From NCBI GenBank assembly GCA_031274005.1, contig JAISQU010000032.1:1-22069 (forward strand): a stretch of 22,069 nt of DNA. The letters are read 5' to 3'. Below, piece by piece: positions 15,446-22,069 of this stretch. Source of the DNA: Spirochaetales bacterium (GTDB taxonomy: Bacteria > Spirochaetota > Spirochaetia > DTKZ01). Numbering within the stretch: the stretch's first letter is position 1; every line of letters starts with the position of its first letter. The position numbers were made by a program, and so were the translations under genes. The notes under the pieces are model-generated. The model saw only the letters and a program-made list of their open reading frames with translations. It was not told where the DNA came from and searched no databases.

Positions 15446-17553
15446 ACGCACCGTTTTATATCGACAATAGAAAGCCGGAGAGTTTCTTTGTTCTGAAAAT
15501 AGTTTTTTTCCAACTGATACAAAAGATTGACCTTGTCGTTTTTGTTGAAATCCCTGCCCACTCTTTCGGCGGAATTCCAGAACACCGCGGGCCAGGCATA
15601 CTCCCCCGCGCGCACAAGAAGGCGGGTATGAAGCTGATCCTTGCCGATAAACGCGAGATCTTCAACCACAACCCCCGGTGTCATAAACGTCAGAACAGGA
15701 TTGCTTTCCCCGTGAGGGGCAAAGAAATTCAGCAGCTCTTCCATGTCGGGTTTCAGATAATTCGGGGGTAGTTCGGCGTCGATGATGATTCTTTCTTCCC
15801 CTTTTTCGTTTAGGGTTATCTCCGGCAAAAGCTGCTCAAGCCTTTGCCGGAAACGGGAAACATCATCCGGCGCGAAATTAAAGCCCGCCGCAAAATCGTG
15901 ACCGCCGTATTCCCTGAGAATATCCGAACACTTTTCAAGAAAAGGCAGCGCCGCGTAGCCCCGTGTACTGCGCAGGGAGCCGATTACCTTGCTGTCCAGA
16001 ACGGCGCAGGCCGCGGAGGGCACATCAAAGAATTTAACAAGCCGCTGGGCCAGAAGCCCCGTAATGCCCCGGTGGATGCGGGGGTCGCAGACAAGGACGA
16101 ATTTGCTGTCGTTTTTATCCAGACTTTCCCGCGCGTCGGGCAGAATAACCTCCCACATGTCGTCAACGATTTTTTTGCGCTGCTCATTTAATCCGGTGAT
16201 TGTCTTTGCCAGGGTTTCCCTCTCCTGCGGATTATCGCTTAAAAGGAGTTTTACGGCTCTGTCCGGTTCGCCCATGCGGCCCGCGGCATTGATGGAGGGA
16301 TTTATCTGCCAGGCGACATCACGGCTGGTCACGGGTTTTCCCAAAAGATCCTGAAGGCGCATGAGCTCCCTGACGCCGTCCCGCGGTTTTACCGAATTCA
16401 AGATCTCCATCCCCGCGCGGATAATGATGCGGTTTTCATTGCGTACCGGCATCATGTCCGCCAGGGTTCCCAGCGCCACAAGATCAAACAGGGATGCGTA
16501 GGCGTCGGACAGTTTGGGGGTTTTTTTGATAACCCAGGAGGTAAACAGATCGACAAAAATATCAAGCTCGCTTACCGGGTTGTCCCGGAAGAGTCCCAGG
16601 CGGGATGTTTCGCGCAGGCGCAGCAGGCTCTTTCCCCGTATTGCCGGGAAAACTTTCGTAATTTCCGGCTCTATGTCCAGAAGGCTGATTTCGGCGCGCG
16701 TAAAAATTTTCCTGAGCATCTGTTCCTGCGTCTTTACCCCGTAGACAAAAATGCGGCCCCCAAAGAATTTCATCAGCCGGCTCCCCTCCACGCTTACAAT
16801 GCCGGGGACAAGGCTTTCCTCAATGCTGTCCAGAACAACGAGGTTCTGCATACGCACGGCTTCAAGTATGTACGTTCCGTTCCCCGGCCGCACATTCAGA
16901 AGGGTCAGCGGTTCGTTATAAAAATCAGTTTCGGCAAAACGCAAAGCCCATACAAGTTTAACGGCAACTCCGCAGCCGGCAAGATCCCGAAAAGGATAGC
17001 CGGAATCTTCGACTTTGGGATTTATTACCGCGCAGGCACGGGGGATTTCATCCGGCGGATTGTGGTGATCAACGATGATTGTATCAACGCCCAGCTCAAG
17101 GGCTCGCTCTATTTCCCTGACGTTGGAAATCCCGCAGTCCACGGTAATGATGAGAGTTCCGTCCTGGGCGGCAAACTCCTCCACCGCCTCAAGGGTAAGC
17201 CCGTAGGGTTCATCCCCCATGGGCAGCCGCCAGGAGACATGTATGCCCATGGCTTTCAGGGTTCGCACAAGAAGCGCTATGCTGGTGATGCCGTCCACAT
17301 CCCTGTCGCCGAAAATAAGAACCTTCTCCCCTTCTTCCTTTGCCGCGAGAATGCGGTCAACCGCGTCTTCCATTTCGACAAACAAAAAAGGGTTATGGAG
17401 AAACCGGAGATCCGTTTCAAGATAGAACATCATGTCTTCGGGGTCTTCTATTCCCCTGCGCGCCAGAATAGACGCGGTCAGGAGGTTTATGCCGTAGCGC
17501 TCGGCAATTTTGCGGACCTTCGCCTGGTCAAGAGGAACTTTTTCCCAAATCAT
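15442..17553 (-). CDS. recJ: Single-strand-DNA-specific exonuclease RecJ
   Basis: RecJ degrades single-stranded DNA 5' to 3' in recombination and mismatch repair. The 703-residue protein shows the DHH phosphoesterase motifs: GDRDVDGITS at 82-91 (usually DYDADG; the Asp residues are kept), VDCGIS at 138-143 and VDHHNP at 161-166. A DHHA1 segment, YGGHDFAAGFNF, lies near 550. It is longer than the E. coli enzyme because of extra sequence in the middle region (about 240-345). It overlaps deoA upstream and the M23 gene downstream by 4 nt each, so the three are coupled, although their functions are unrelated. Confidence 0.93.
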   Translation of the reverse strand: MIWEKVPLDQAKVRKIAERYGINLLTASILARRGIEDPEDMMFYLETDLRFLHNPFLFVEMEDAVDRILAAKEEGEKVLIFGDRDVDGITSIALLVRTLKAMGIHVSWRLPMGDEPYGLTLEAVEEFAAQDGTLIITVDCGISNVREIERALELGVDTIIVDHHNPPDEIPRACAVINPKVEDSGYPFRDLAGCGVAVKLVWALRFAETDFYNEPLTLLNVRPGNGTYILEAVRMQNLVVLDSIEESLVPGIVSVEGSRLMKFFGGRIFVYGVKTQEQMLRKIFTRAEISLLDIEPEITKVFPAIRGKSLLRLRETSRLGLFRDNPVSELDIFVDLFTSWVIKKTPKLSDAYASLFDLVALGTLADMMPVRNENRIIIRAGMEILNSVKPRDGVRELMRLQDLLGKPVTSRDVAWQINPSINAAGRMGEPDRAVKLLLSDNPQERETLAKTITGLNEQRKKIVDDMWEVILPDARESLDKNDSKFVLVCDPRIHRGITGLLAQRLVKFFDVPSAACAVLDSKVIGSLRSTRGYAALPFLEKCSDILREYGGHDFAAGFNFAPDDVSRFRQRLEQLLPEITLNEKGEERIIIDAELPPNYLKPDMEELLNFFAPHGESNPVLTFMTPGVVVEDLAFIGKDQLHTRLLVRAGEYAWPAVFWNSAERVGRDFNKNDKVNLLYQLEKNYFQNKETLRLSIVDIKRCV

Positions 17554-18866
17554 AGCGCGCTGTACTCCCTTATAAGCATGGTTCCGGGCTGAGGGGGGCT
17601 GCCGGTTACGATAAGCGCTTCACGCAGCTGCCGGAGGGCCATATCCGCGGCGTCCCCGGTTTGGGCAAAAACAGAGCAGATCTCTTCCCCCTGGGAAACT
17701 TTGCCGCCTTTCTTTTTATGAAAGATGATGCCCACGTCGGGCAACACGGGATCGCTTGTTTTGCTTCTGCCCGCGCCCAGATACACCGCCGCCATACCCG
17801 TTTTGTAGGCGTCAATTCCTGCGATATAACCGGAAGCGGTACTTGTAAGAGCGCGCCGCACGGGGGCGCGTTTTTTTCCTATGGCTTTCTCAAAGGCCGC
17901 GGCGTCCCCGCCCTGAGCTTCGATATTTTTCAGAAAAAGATTATAAGGCCCGCCCGCGGCAAGTTTTTGGCGGCACAAGGCTTCCGCCTCATCCGCGCCG
18001 CGGCAGACGCCGCCCGCGACAAGCATCCAGGCCGTCAGTCTGTAGGTAACGTCCATAAGGTCTTCCCGTCCTTCGGTATCGCCGCGCAGGCACAGGGCGC
18101 TTTCTTCCGCCTCAAGAAAATTGCCTACCATCCGGCCAAGAGGTTCGTCCATGCGCGTCAGGACACAGATAATTTTGCGCCCCAGGCTGCGGCCGGTGGC
18201 GATGAGCGACTGAGAAAGAGCCTCGGCGTCCTTCCGGTTTTTCATAAAAGCGCCGCTTCCGCACTTTACGTCAAACACCAGGGCGTCCGCTCCCTCTGCA
18301 AATTTTTTTGAAAGGATGCTGGCGGTAATCAGGGGAACCGACTCCACCGTACCGGTCACATCGCGCAGGGCGTACAAAAGGCGGTCGGCGGGCACAATTT
18401 TTTCACTCTGGCCCGTCATGGCAAAGCCGGTTTCGTTCAAAATCCGGCGGAAGTCCCCTATGTCCCGCGCTATGGTGTAGCCGGGAATGGCCTCCAGCTT
18501 GTCCAGAGTGCCGCCCGTATGCCCCAGGGAACGGCCGCTCATCATGGGTACTTTTATGCCGAAGGAGGCCGCCAGAGGCGCGAGTATCAGGGACACTTTA
18601 TCCCCCACGCCTCCGGTGGAATGCTTGTCCACAAAGGGGCCCTCAATCCCCGAAAGGTCCAGCGTATCACCGGAAGCGATCATCCGCCGCGTCAGGTCTC
18701 CGGTTTCCCTTCCCGTCATGCCCTGAAAAAAAACCGCCATAAGCCAGGCGGACATCTGGTAGTCGGGCACGCTCCCGTCCACATATCCGCGGACGAGAAA
18801 ATCAATTTCCTCCGTGGTAAGCTCTTCTCCATTACGTTTTTTAACGATAATATCCAGTGCGCGCAC
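17550..18866 (-). CDS. deoA: Pyrimidine-nucleoside (thymidine) phosphorylase
   Basis: It splits thymidine, uridine or deoxyuridine with phosphate into base and (deoxy)ribose 1-phosphate, in the cytoplasm. The 438 residues match the family: DKHSTGGVGDKVSL (80-93, phosphate site) and SGRSLGHTGGTLDKLEAIPG (110-129). The residues R168, S183 and K187 that bind the base fall at the same numbers as in the Bacillus enzyme. The N-terminus MRALDIIVKKRNGEELTTEE resembles Bacillus Pdp, which supports the GTG start. No ribosome site precedes the GTG. A promoter-like pair 7 nt upstream suggests a leaderless message. It follows TRAP 2 dctM by 35 nt and overlaps recJ. Confidence 0.95.
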   Translation of the reverse strand: MRALDIIVKKRNGEELTTEEIDFLVRGYVDGSVPDYQMSAWLMAVFFQGMTGRETGDLTRRMIASGDTLDLSGIEGPFVDKHSTGGVGDKVSLILAPLAASFGIKVPMMSGRSLGHTGGTLDKLEAIPGYTIARDIGDFRRILNETGFAMTGQSEKIVPADRLLYALRDVTGTVESVPLITASILSKKFAEGADALVFDVKCGSGAFMKNRKDAEALSQSLIATGRSLGRKIICVLTRMDEPLGRMVGNFLEAEESALCLRGDTEGREDLMDVTYRLTAWMLVAGGVCRGADEAEALCRQKLAAGGPYNLFLKNIEAQGGDAAAFEKAIGKKRAPVRRALTSTASGYIAGIDAYKTGMAAVYLGAGRSKTSDPVLPDVGIIFHKKKGGKVSQGEEICSVFAQTGDAADMALRQLREALIVTGSPPQPGTMLIREYSAL

Positions 18867-18872
18867 AAGGGG

Positions 18873-18901
18873 ATAGTATCATTTTATGGGGGCAGGAACA
18901 A
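18873..18901 (-). promoter_or_regulatory. Candidate promoter giving a leaderless deoA transcript
   Basis: On the minus strand, TTGTTC (18896-18901), 17 bp, TACTAT (18873-18878). The -10 ends 6 bp before the GTG, so transcription would begin at or next to the start codon. Confidence 0.4.
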
Positions 18902-20191
18902 TCACTGGTACAGCAAATCCACAATCCCCACAGATACCGCAGGGACAAAAGTAACCAGCAGAAGCACAACCAGCAGCATGGCAAAATACGGAACAGCCTC
19001 TTTCAGGAAATCCCTGGTTTTGCAGCCGGTAATGCCGCAGGTCACAAACATGAGCACTCCCATGGGAGGGGTAATACAACCTATGGACAAATTAAAAATA
19101 AAAATAAAGGTGAACTGCACTTCGTTAATGCCGAAGGCCGCGGCAATGGGAGCAAGAAGGGGCGTCAAAACGATTGTAGCGGCCGTGCCTTCAATGAACA
19201 TGCCCACGATGAGCAGGAAGAGGTTTACCACAATCAGAAAAACATACTTGTTGGATATGCCGGCTACCATCATGGCGGTGAGCGTTTGGGGAACGCGTTC
19301 CTTGGTGAGTATCCAGGCAAAAACCGCGGCCGACCCTATAATAAGAGCGATGGAGCCGGTGGTGATAACCGTTTCCTTAATCGCGGCCAGGGAACCTTTC
19401 AGGTTCAGGTCCTTGTAGACAAGCCCCAGCAAAACAGCGTAAATTACCGCCACGGCCCCCGCCTCTGTGGGAGTAAAAACGCCGACGCGTATGCCGCCGA
19501 TAATGATAACAGGAAGGCATAAAGGCAGGCTCGCCTTTATGAAGGATCGGAAAAACTCGTTAGGCGAAACCCCTGTTGTGCGCAGGGGTTTATAACCCCG
19601 CTTTTTTGAAATGACCATGGTACCTGCCATCATGACAAGACAGGTAAGAGCGCCAACCGATATGCCCGCCATGAAAATCTTTCCTATGGAGACATTCGAC
19701 AGTGTTCCGTAAATAATCATTTGGATACCCGGCGGAATGAGCGGGGTAATAATCGAGGAAAACGCCGTAACCACGGTAGAAAAAACCCTGGGCAGGCCGT
19801 TTTTTTCCATCTCGGGAACCAGCATTTTCGCTTCCATGGCCGCGTCGGCGATATTGGAACCGGAAAGCCCGCCCATCAGCGTTGATAAAAGAATATTCAC
19901 CTGGGCCAGCCCTCCTGCCATGCGCCCCGTTAATACCGCGCAGAAATCCATGATGCGCCCCGTAATACCGGAGTAGTTCATGAATACTCCGGCGCAGATA
20001 AAAAACGGCACGGCAAGAAGGGGAACGCTTTCCATGCCGGAGGTAAAACGCTGGGCGATGAGCTGGGCCGACGCGTCGGGCGTCATGGTAAAATATGTTA
20101 CCGAACCCGCAAGAACGGACACAAATACAGGAACCTTCAGAAACATACATACCAGCATGACAATGGCCGCGATAATCACTACATCATTCAT
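18902..20191 (-). CDS. dctM: TRAP transporter large membrane subunit (system 2)
   Basis: DctM-type permease of 429 residues, normal length, largely hydrophobic. Visible family features are PPGIQMIIYGTLSNVSIGKIF, FTPTEAGAVAVIYAVLLGL, GMFIEGTAATIVLTPLLAP and ITPPMGVLMFV. The ATG at 20191 is chosen because it overlaps the dctQ stop by 4 nt, as in system 1; a longer frame upstream would lie inside dctQ. Similarity to the system 1 DctM is only family-level by eye, suggesting different substrates. deoA follows after 35 nt. Confidence 0.93.
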   Translation of the reverse strand: MNDVVIIAAIVMLVCMFLKVPVFVSVLAGSVTYFTMTPDASAQLIAQRFTSGMESVPLLAVPFFICAGVFMNYSGITGRIMDFCAVLTGRMAGGLAQVNILLSTLMGGLSGSNIADAAMEAKMLVPEMEKNGLPRVFSTVVTAFSSIITPLIPPGIQMIIYGTLSNVSIGKIFMAGISVGALTCLVMMAGTMVISKKRGYKPLRTTGVSPNEFFRSFIKASLPLCLPVIIIGGIRVGVFTPTEAGAVAVIYAVLLGLVYKDLNLKGSLAAIKETVITTGSIALIIGSAAVFAWILTKERVPQTLTAMMVAGISNKYVFLIVVNLFLLIVGMFIEGTAATIVLTPLLAPIAAAFGINEVQFTFIFIFNLSIGCITPPMGVLMFVTCGITGCKTRDFLKEAVPYFAMLLVVLLLVTFVPAVSVGIVDLLYQ

Positions 20192-20652
20192 TTTTTGAAG
20201 CGTCCTATAATCAAATGCACAGTCATCAAAAAACATGCCAGAGATACGCCGAAATATGTCAGGTACTGGGGAATATTCAGGATGCTGGTTGAACGTCCTG
20301 TTCTGATAAGGGCAAAACCGCGCTCTGTCTGCAGATACATCATATACACGAGGGCCAGAACCACCAGCGCGAAAACAACCCTTTCAAGAACCGCCTGCAC
20401 AGCGCGGGGAAGCATATCCGCAAGAATTTCTATGGCGATATGCCCGCCGCAGCGGAACGCGACGCTGGCGCCGAAAAACGCCGACCACACAAACAAAATC
20501 ATCTGGACTTCTTCCAGCCAGGTGAAGGGGCTGTTTACCACATAGCGCATAAACACGCCCGCCGCCGTCAGCAGCACCAAAACGGCTGCTGAAACGCCGG
20601 AGACAATCAAATCTATATTTTTACACACGCAAAAAAAAGGATTGCTCTTCAA
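20188..20652 (-). CDS. dctQ: TRAP transporter small membrane subunit (system 2)
   Basis: A DctQ-type protein of 154 residues with four hydrophobic segments and the signature TWLEEVQMILFVWSAFFGAS (about 44-63) followed by GHIAIEIL. The start is TTG, supported by CGGAGGG about 5 nt upstream; no better in-frame start is available. It overlaps dctM by 4 nt and lies 92 nt after dctP, with two hairpins in the gap. Confidence 0.88.
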   Translation of the reverse strand: MKSNPFFCVCKNIDLIVSGVSAAVLVLLTAAGVFMRYVVNSPFTWLEEVQMILFVWSAFFGASVAFRCGGHIAIEILADMLPRAVQAVLERVVFALVVLALVYMMYLQTERGFALIRTGRSTSILNIPQYLTYFGVSLACFLMTVHLIIGRFKK

Positions 20653-20665
20653 TACTCCCTCCGCA

Positions 20666-20735
20666 GGGGAACGCCGAAGCTTCCCCCATGGATATTACTT
20701 CATTAAGGCTTGTTCGGAAACCCGGCAGGGGTTCC
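20666..20735 (-). promoter_or_regulatory. Two hairpins between dctP and dctQ (system 2)
   Basis: GGGGAA/TTCCCC arms at 20666-20671 and 20681-20686, and GGAAACCC/GGGTTCC arms at 20716-20723 and 20729-20735 with one bulge. Neither has a clear T-run. Their position mirrors the hairpin in system 1 and suggests control of the binding-protein to permease ratio. Confidence 0.4.
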
Positions 20736-20744
20736 CCCAAGTCT

Positions 20745-21746
20745 TTAGTTTTTGATAATGGACTGAACGGTCTCGCGCAGGCCCGCTGTCCATTCGGTGA
20801 ACTGCGGATAATATTTCTGGTCGATGGCCTGGGTAAAAGCGGCTCTGTCGATCTTTGTAAAGGTTACGCCCGCGGCCGCCAGCTGCGTCTTGACCTCATC
20901 GGCCGTCTTCAGAAGCAGGCTTCGTTGATACTCCCCGGATTTTTGCGCCATTGAGACGAGGCTATCCTGCTGATCTTTTGTCAGTTTGTCAAAAAATTCC
21001 GTGCCGCAGATAATAAGGCATATTTGTTTGATGTGATCGTCCTCTACTATATATTTCCCGGCTTCATGAAATTTGTTGGCAAAGATGTCTGAATAGGGAT
21101 TTTCCAGTCCGTCAATGGTCCCCTGCTGAATGGAAGTGAAAACTTCCGCCAGAGCCATAGGCGTGGGCGCCGCGCCCAGAGCGGTAAAACTGCGGACAAA
21201 ATTGACGTTATTGGGTACGCGAATTTTCTTTCCCGCAAGATCGGCCAGGGTTCTGACAGGCGTCCGCGTCAGGATATGCCGTTCGCCGAAGGCCCAGTTG
21301 TAGGCGAGGATTTTTATGCCTTTCTGTTCGACGCTGGCTGTCAGGTCCTTCCACCAGCTTGACGCCGTTACCTTGTCGACCTGATCCCAAGTCTCAAACA
21401 GAAAGGGCGCCTGCACAACGCTTAAATCCTTGATGGTTACGTCAGCCAAATCCGCGGGGTCGCAGGTTTCGATAACAGGGTCGCCCGCAAGACAGCGGTC
21501 AATAACATCGGTAAGCGAACCCAGTTGGCCCGCCGGAAAAACCGCTGTTTCAAACTTTCCGCTGTCGTTCAGGGCTTTGGAATAATTATCCAGACCGAGG
21601 GTAACAGGAGTTCCGGGCGGAATTACCGTGGCAAGACTGAGTTTAACCTTTCCCCCGGCCGCCGGAGTTTCAGAACCGCCGCCCGCGCTGAGCATGCCCG
21701 TAAAGACAAACGCGCACAGAACACACATCACAATTTTCTTTTTCAT
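20745..21746 (-). CDS. dctP: TRAP transporter periplasmic binding protein (system 2)
   Basis: DctP-family binding protein of 333 residues with a signal peptide (MKKKIVMCVLCAFVFTGMLSA) and a Gly-rich mature start (GGGSETPAAGG) without a lipidation Cys. Family motifs include LAGKKIRVPNN (Arg expected to bind a carboxylate), the block FTSIQQGTIDGLENP, and NKFHEAGKYI. AGGAGG lies about 9 nt before the ATG, and a strong promoter with operator-like repeats is upstream. The downstream deoA hints at, but does not prove, a nucleoside-related or sugar-acid substrate. Confidence 0.92.
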   Translation of the reverse strand: MKKKIVMCVLCAFVFTGMLSAGGGSETPAAGGKVKLSLATVIPPGTPVTLGLDNYSKALNDSGKFETAVFPAGQLGSLTDVIDRCLAGDPVIETCDPADLADVTIKDLSVVQAPFLFETWDQVDKVTASSWWKDLTASVEQKGIKILAYNWAFGERHILTRTPVRTLADLAGKKIRVPNNVNFVRSFTALGAAPTPMALAEVFTSIQQGTIDGLENPYSDIFANKFHEAGKYIVEDDHIKQICLIICGTEFFDKLTKDQQDSLVSMAQKSGEYQRSLLLKTADEVKTQLAAAGVTFTKIDRAAFTQAIDQKYYPQFTEWTAGLRETVQSIIKN

Positions 21747-21791
21747 TGATTACGCCTCCTCATTCTATAATTAAAGTTCTGCAAATACAGT

Positions 21792-21810
21792 GATATATTT
21801 ATGATATATC
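21792..21810 (-). promoter_or_regulatory. Operator-like inverted repeat at the TRAP 2 transcription start
   Basis: GATATAT, 5-bp spacer, ATATATC. It spans the expected start point of transcription from the promoter at 21817-21845, a position where a repressor would block initiation. Being AT-rich, it could also arise by chance. Confidence 0.4.
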
Positions 21811-21816
21811 TGAATG

Positions 21817-21845
21817 ATTGTAACAAAGAATTTATCACATGTCAA
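21817..21845 (-). promoter_or_regulatory. Strong promoter of TRAP operon 2
   Basis: On the minus strand, a perfect TTGACA (21840-21845), 17 bp, TACAAT (21817-21822). TGTGATAA occurs on the minus strand at 21832-21839 and again 30 bp further upstream (21862-21869), possibly activator sites. The leader is about 60 nt. Confidence 0.8.
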
Positions 21846-21896
21846 ATGATTATTTTGAAAATTATCACAAAAAAATCTATGAGCCTGTTCAGAATC

Positions 21897-21925
21897 TTTA
21901 CAGGAGGGAAGCCGCAGGGTATAAT
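21897..21925 (+). promoter_or_regulatory. IS transposase promoter
   Basis: TTTACA (21897-21902), 17 bp, TATAAT (21920-21925), 28 nt before the transposase ATG. Confidence 0.7.
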
Positions 21926-21952
21926 TATGTAAAAAATAGGGGAGGGGAAAAA

Positions 21953-22069
21953 ATGCATAATTACCCGAGCGACATAACCCGCGAAGAGTTTGAAATTATC
22001 AGGGCGGACCTTGAAAGCGCCCGAAAAACAACAAAGCCGCGGAAAATTGATCTGTATGATGTTTTTTGC
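21953..22069 (+). CDS. IS5-family transposase, N-terminal fragment (window edge)
   Basis: Thirty-nine codons are present from the ATG at 21953, with GGGGAGGGG just upstream as ribosome site. The peptide has YPSDITREEFEIIRADLESA followed by TKPRKIDLYDVFC, the typical opening of IS5/IS1031-group transposases (SDITREEF, then PRKIDLYDVF). The DDE catalytic part lies outside, so intactness cannot be judged. Confidence 0.85.
   Translation, partial: MHNYPSDITREEFEIIRADLESARKTTKPRKIDLYDVFC

Larger units (their letters stand above)
21881..22069 (+). mobile_element. Left end of an IS5-family (IS1031-like) insertion sequence
   Basis: It begins with a terminal sequence of IS1031 type, GAGCCTGTTCAGAATC (21881-21896), followed by its own promoter and transposase start. 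The other end lies beyond the window, so element length and target duplication cannot be seen. Confidence 0.75.

Noticed and set aside
18519..19522. Long plus-strand frames (299 and 221 residues)
   Set aside because: Antisense to deoA and dctM 2, both of which have clear family motifs.
1..22069. CRISPR arrays, tRNA or rRNA genes
   Set aside because: No regularly spaced repeats, cloverleaf or conserved rRNA segments were recognised on reading both strands.

Overview
The window reads as chromosomal DNA of a spirochaete, most likely a Treponema-like gut or environmental species. This rests on TRAP binding proteins with Gly-rich mature starts, a FecR domain joined to an outer-membrane barrel, a lipoprotein with a relaxed lipobox, a TPR/NHL/VWA exported protein, and moderately high GC. 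No rRNA or tRNA anchors the taxonomy, so this is an inference.

Left edge (1-2270): position 1 cuts through a minus-strand gene whose first 421 codons are present. It encodes a zinc-motif plus archaeo-eukaryotic primase (AEP) module of the kind found in TOTE conflict systems, and the helicase/effector part lies outside the window. This is the strongest candidate for an unusual system here. Behind it is about 1 kb of gene-poor DNA with paired direct repeats, a 168-bp MITE-like element with perfect 20-bp inverted ends, several copies of an IS-end-like 9-mer, and a G9 tract.

Plus-strand cluster (2335-7336): a galactokinase-like GHMP protein with both catalytic residues replaced and a C10 tract near its start, then SurE, a TPR protein, an exported TPR/NHL/VWA-like protein and a small YcgN-like cysteine-rich protein. 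Spacing is tight (15, 16, -4 and 28 nt), so it is probably one operon behind a promoter at 2269-2297. A palindromic repeat element flanked by an 11-bp direct repeat separates it from the next genes.

Minus-strand genes (7647-21746), in order of transcription: TRAP transporter 2 (dctP-dctQ-dctM), deoA, recJ and an M23 lipoprotein, linked mostly by 4-nt overlaps; then TRAP transporter 1 (dctP-dctQ-dctM) behind its own strong promoter and ending in a terminator; then two related outer-membrane barrel proteins, the second carrying a FecR domain. The TRAP systems import small organic anions across the inner membrane, DeoA cleaves pyrimidine nucleosides, RecJ degrades single-stranded DNA, and the M23 protein probably trims peptidoglycan.

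Right edge (21881-22069): the left end, promoter and first 39 codons of an IS5-family (IS1031-like) transposase. Its terminal sequence GAGCCTGTT recurs at three other places in the window, which suggests repeated visits by this element family.
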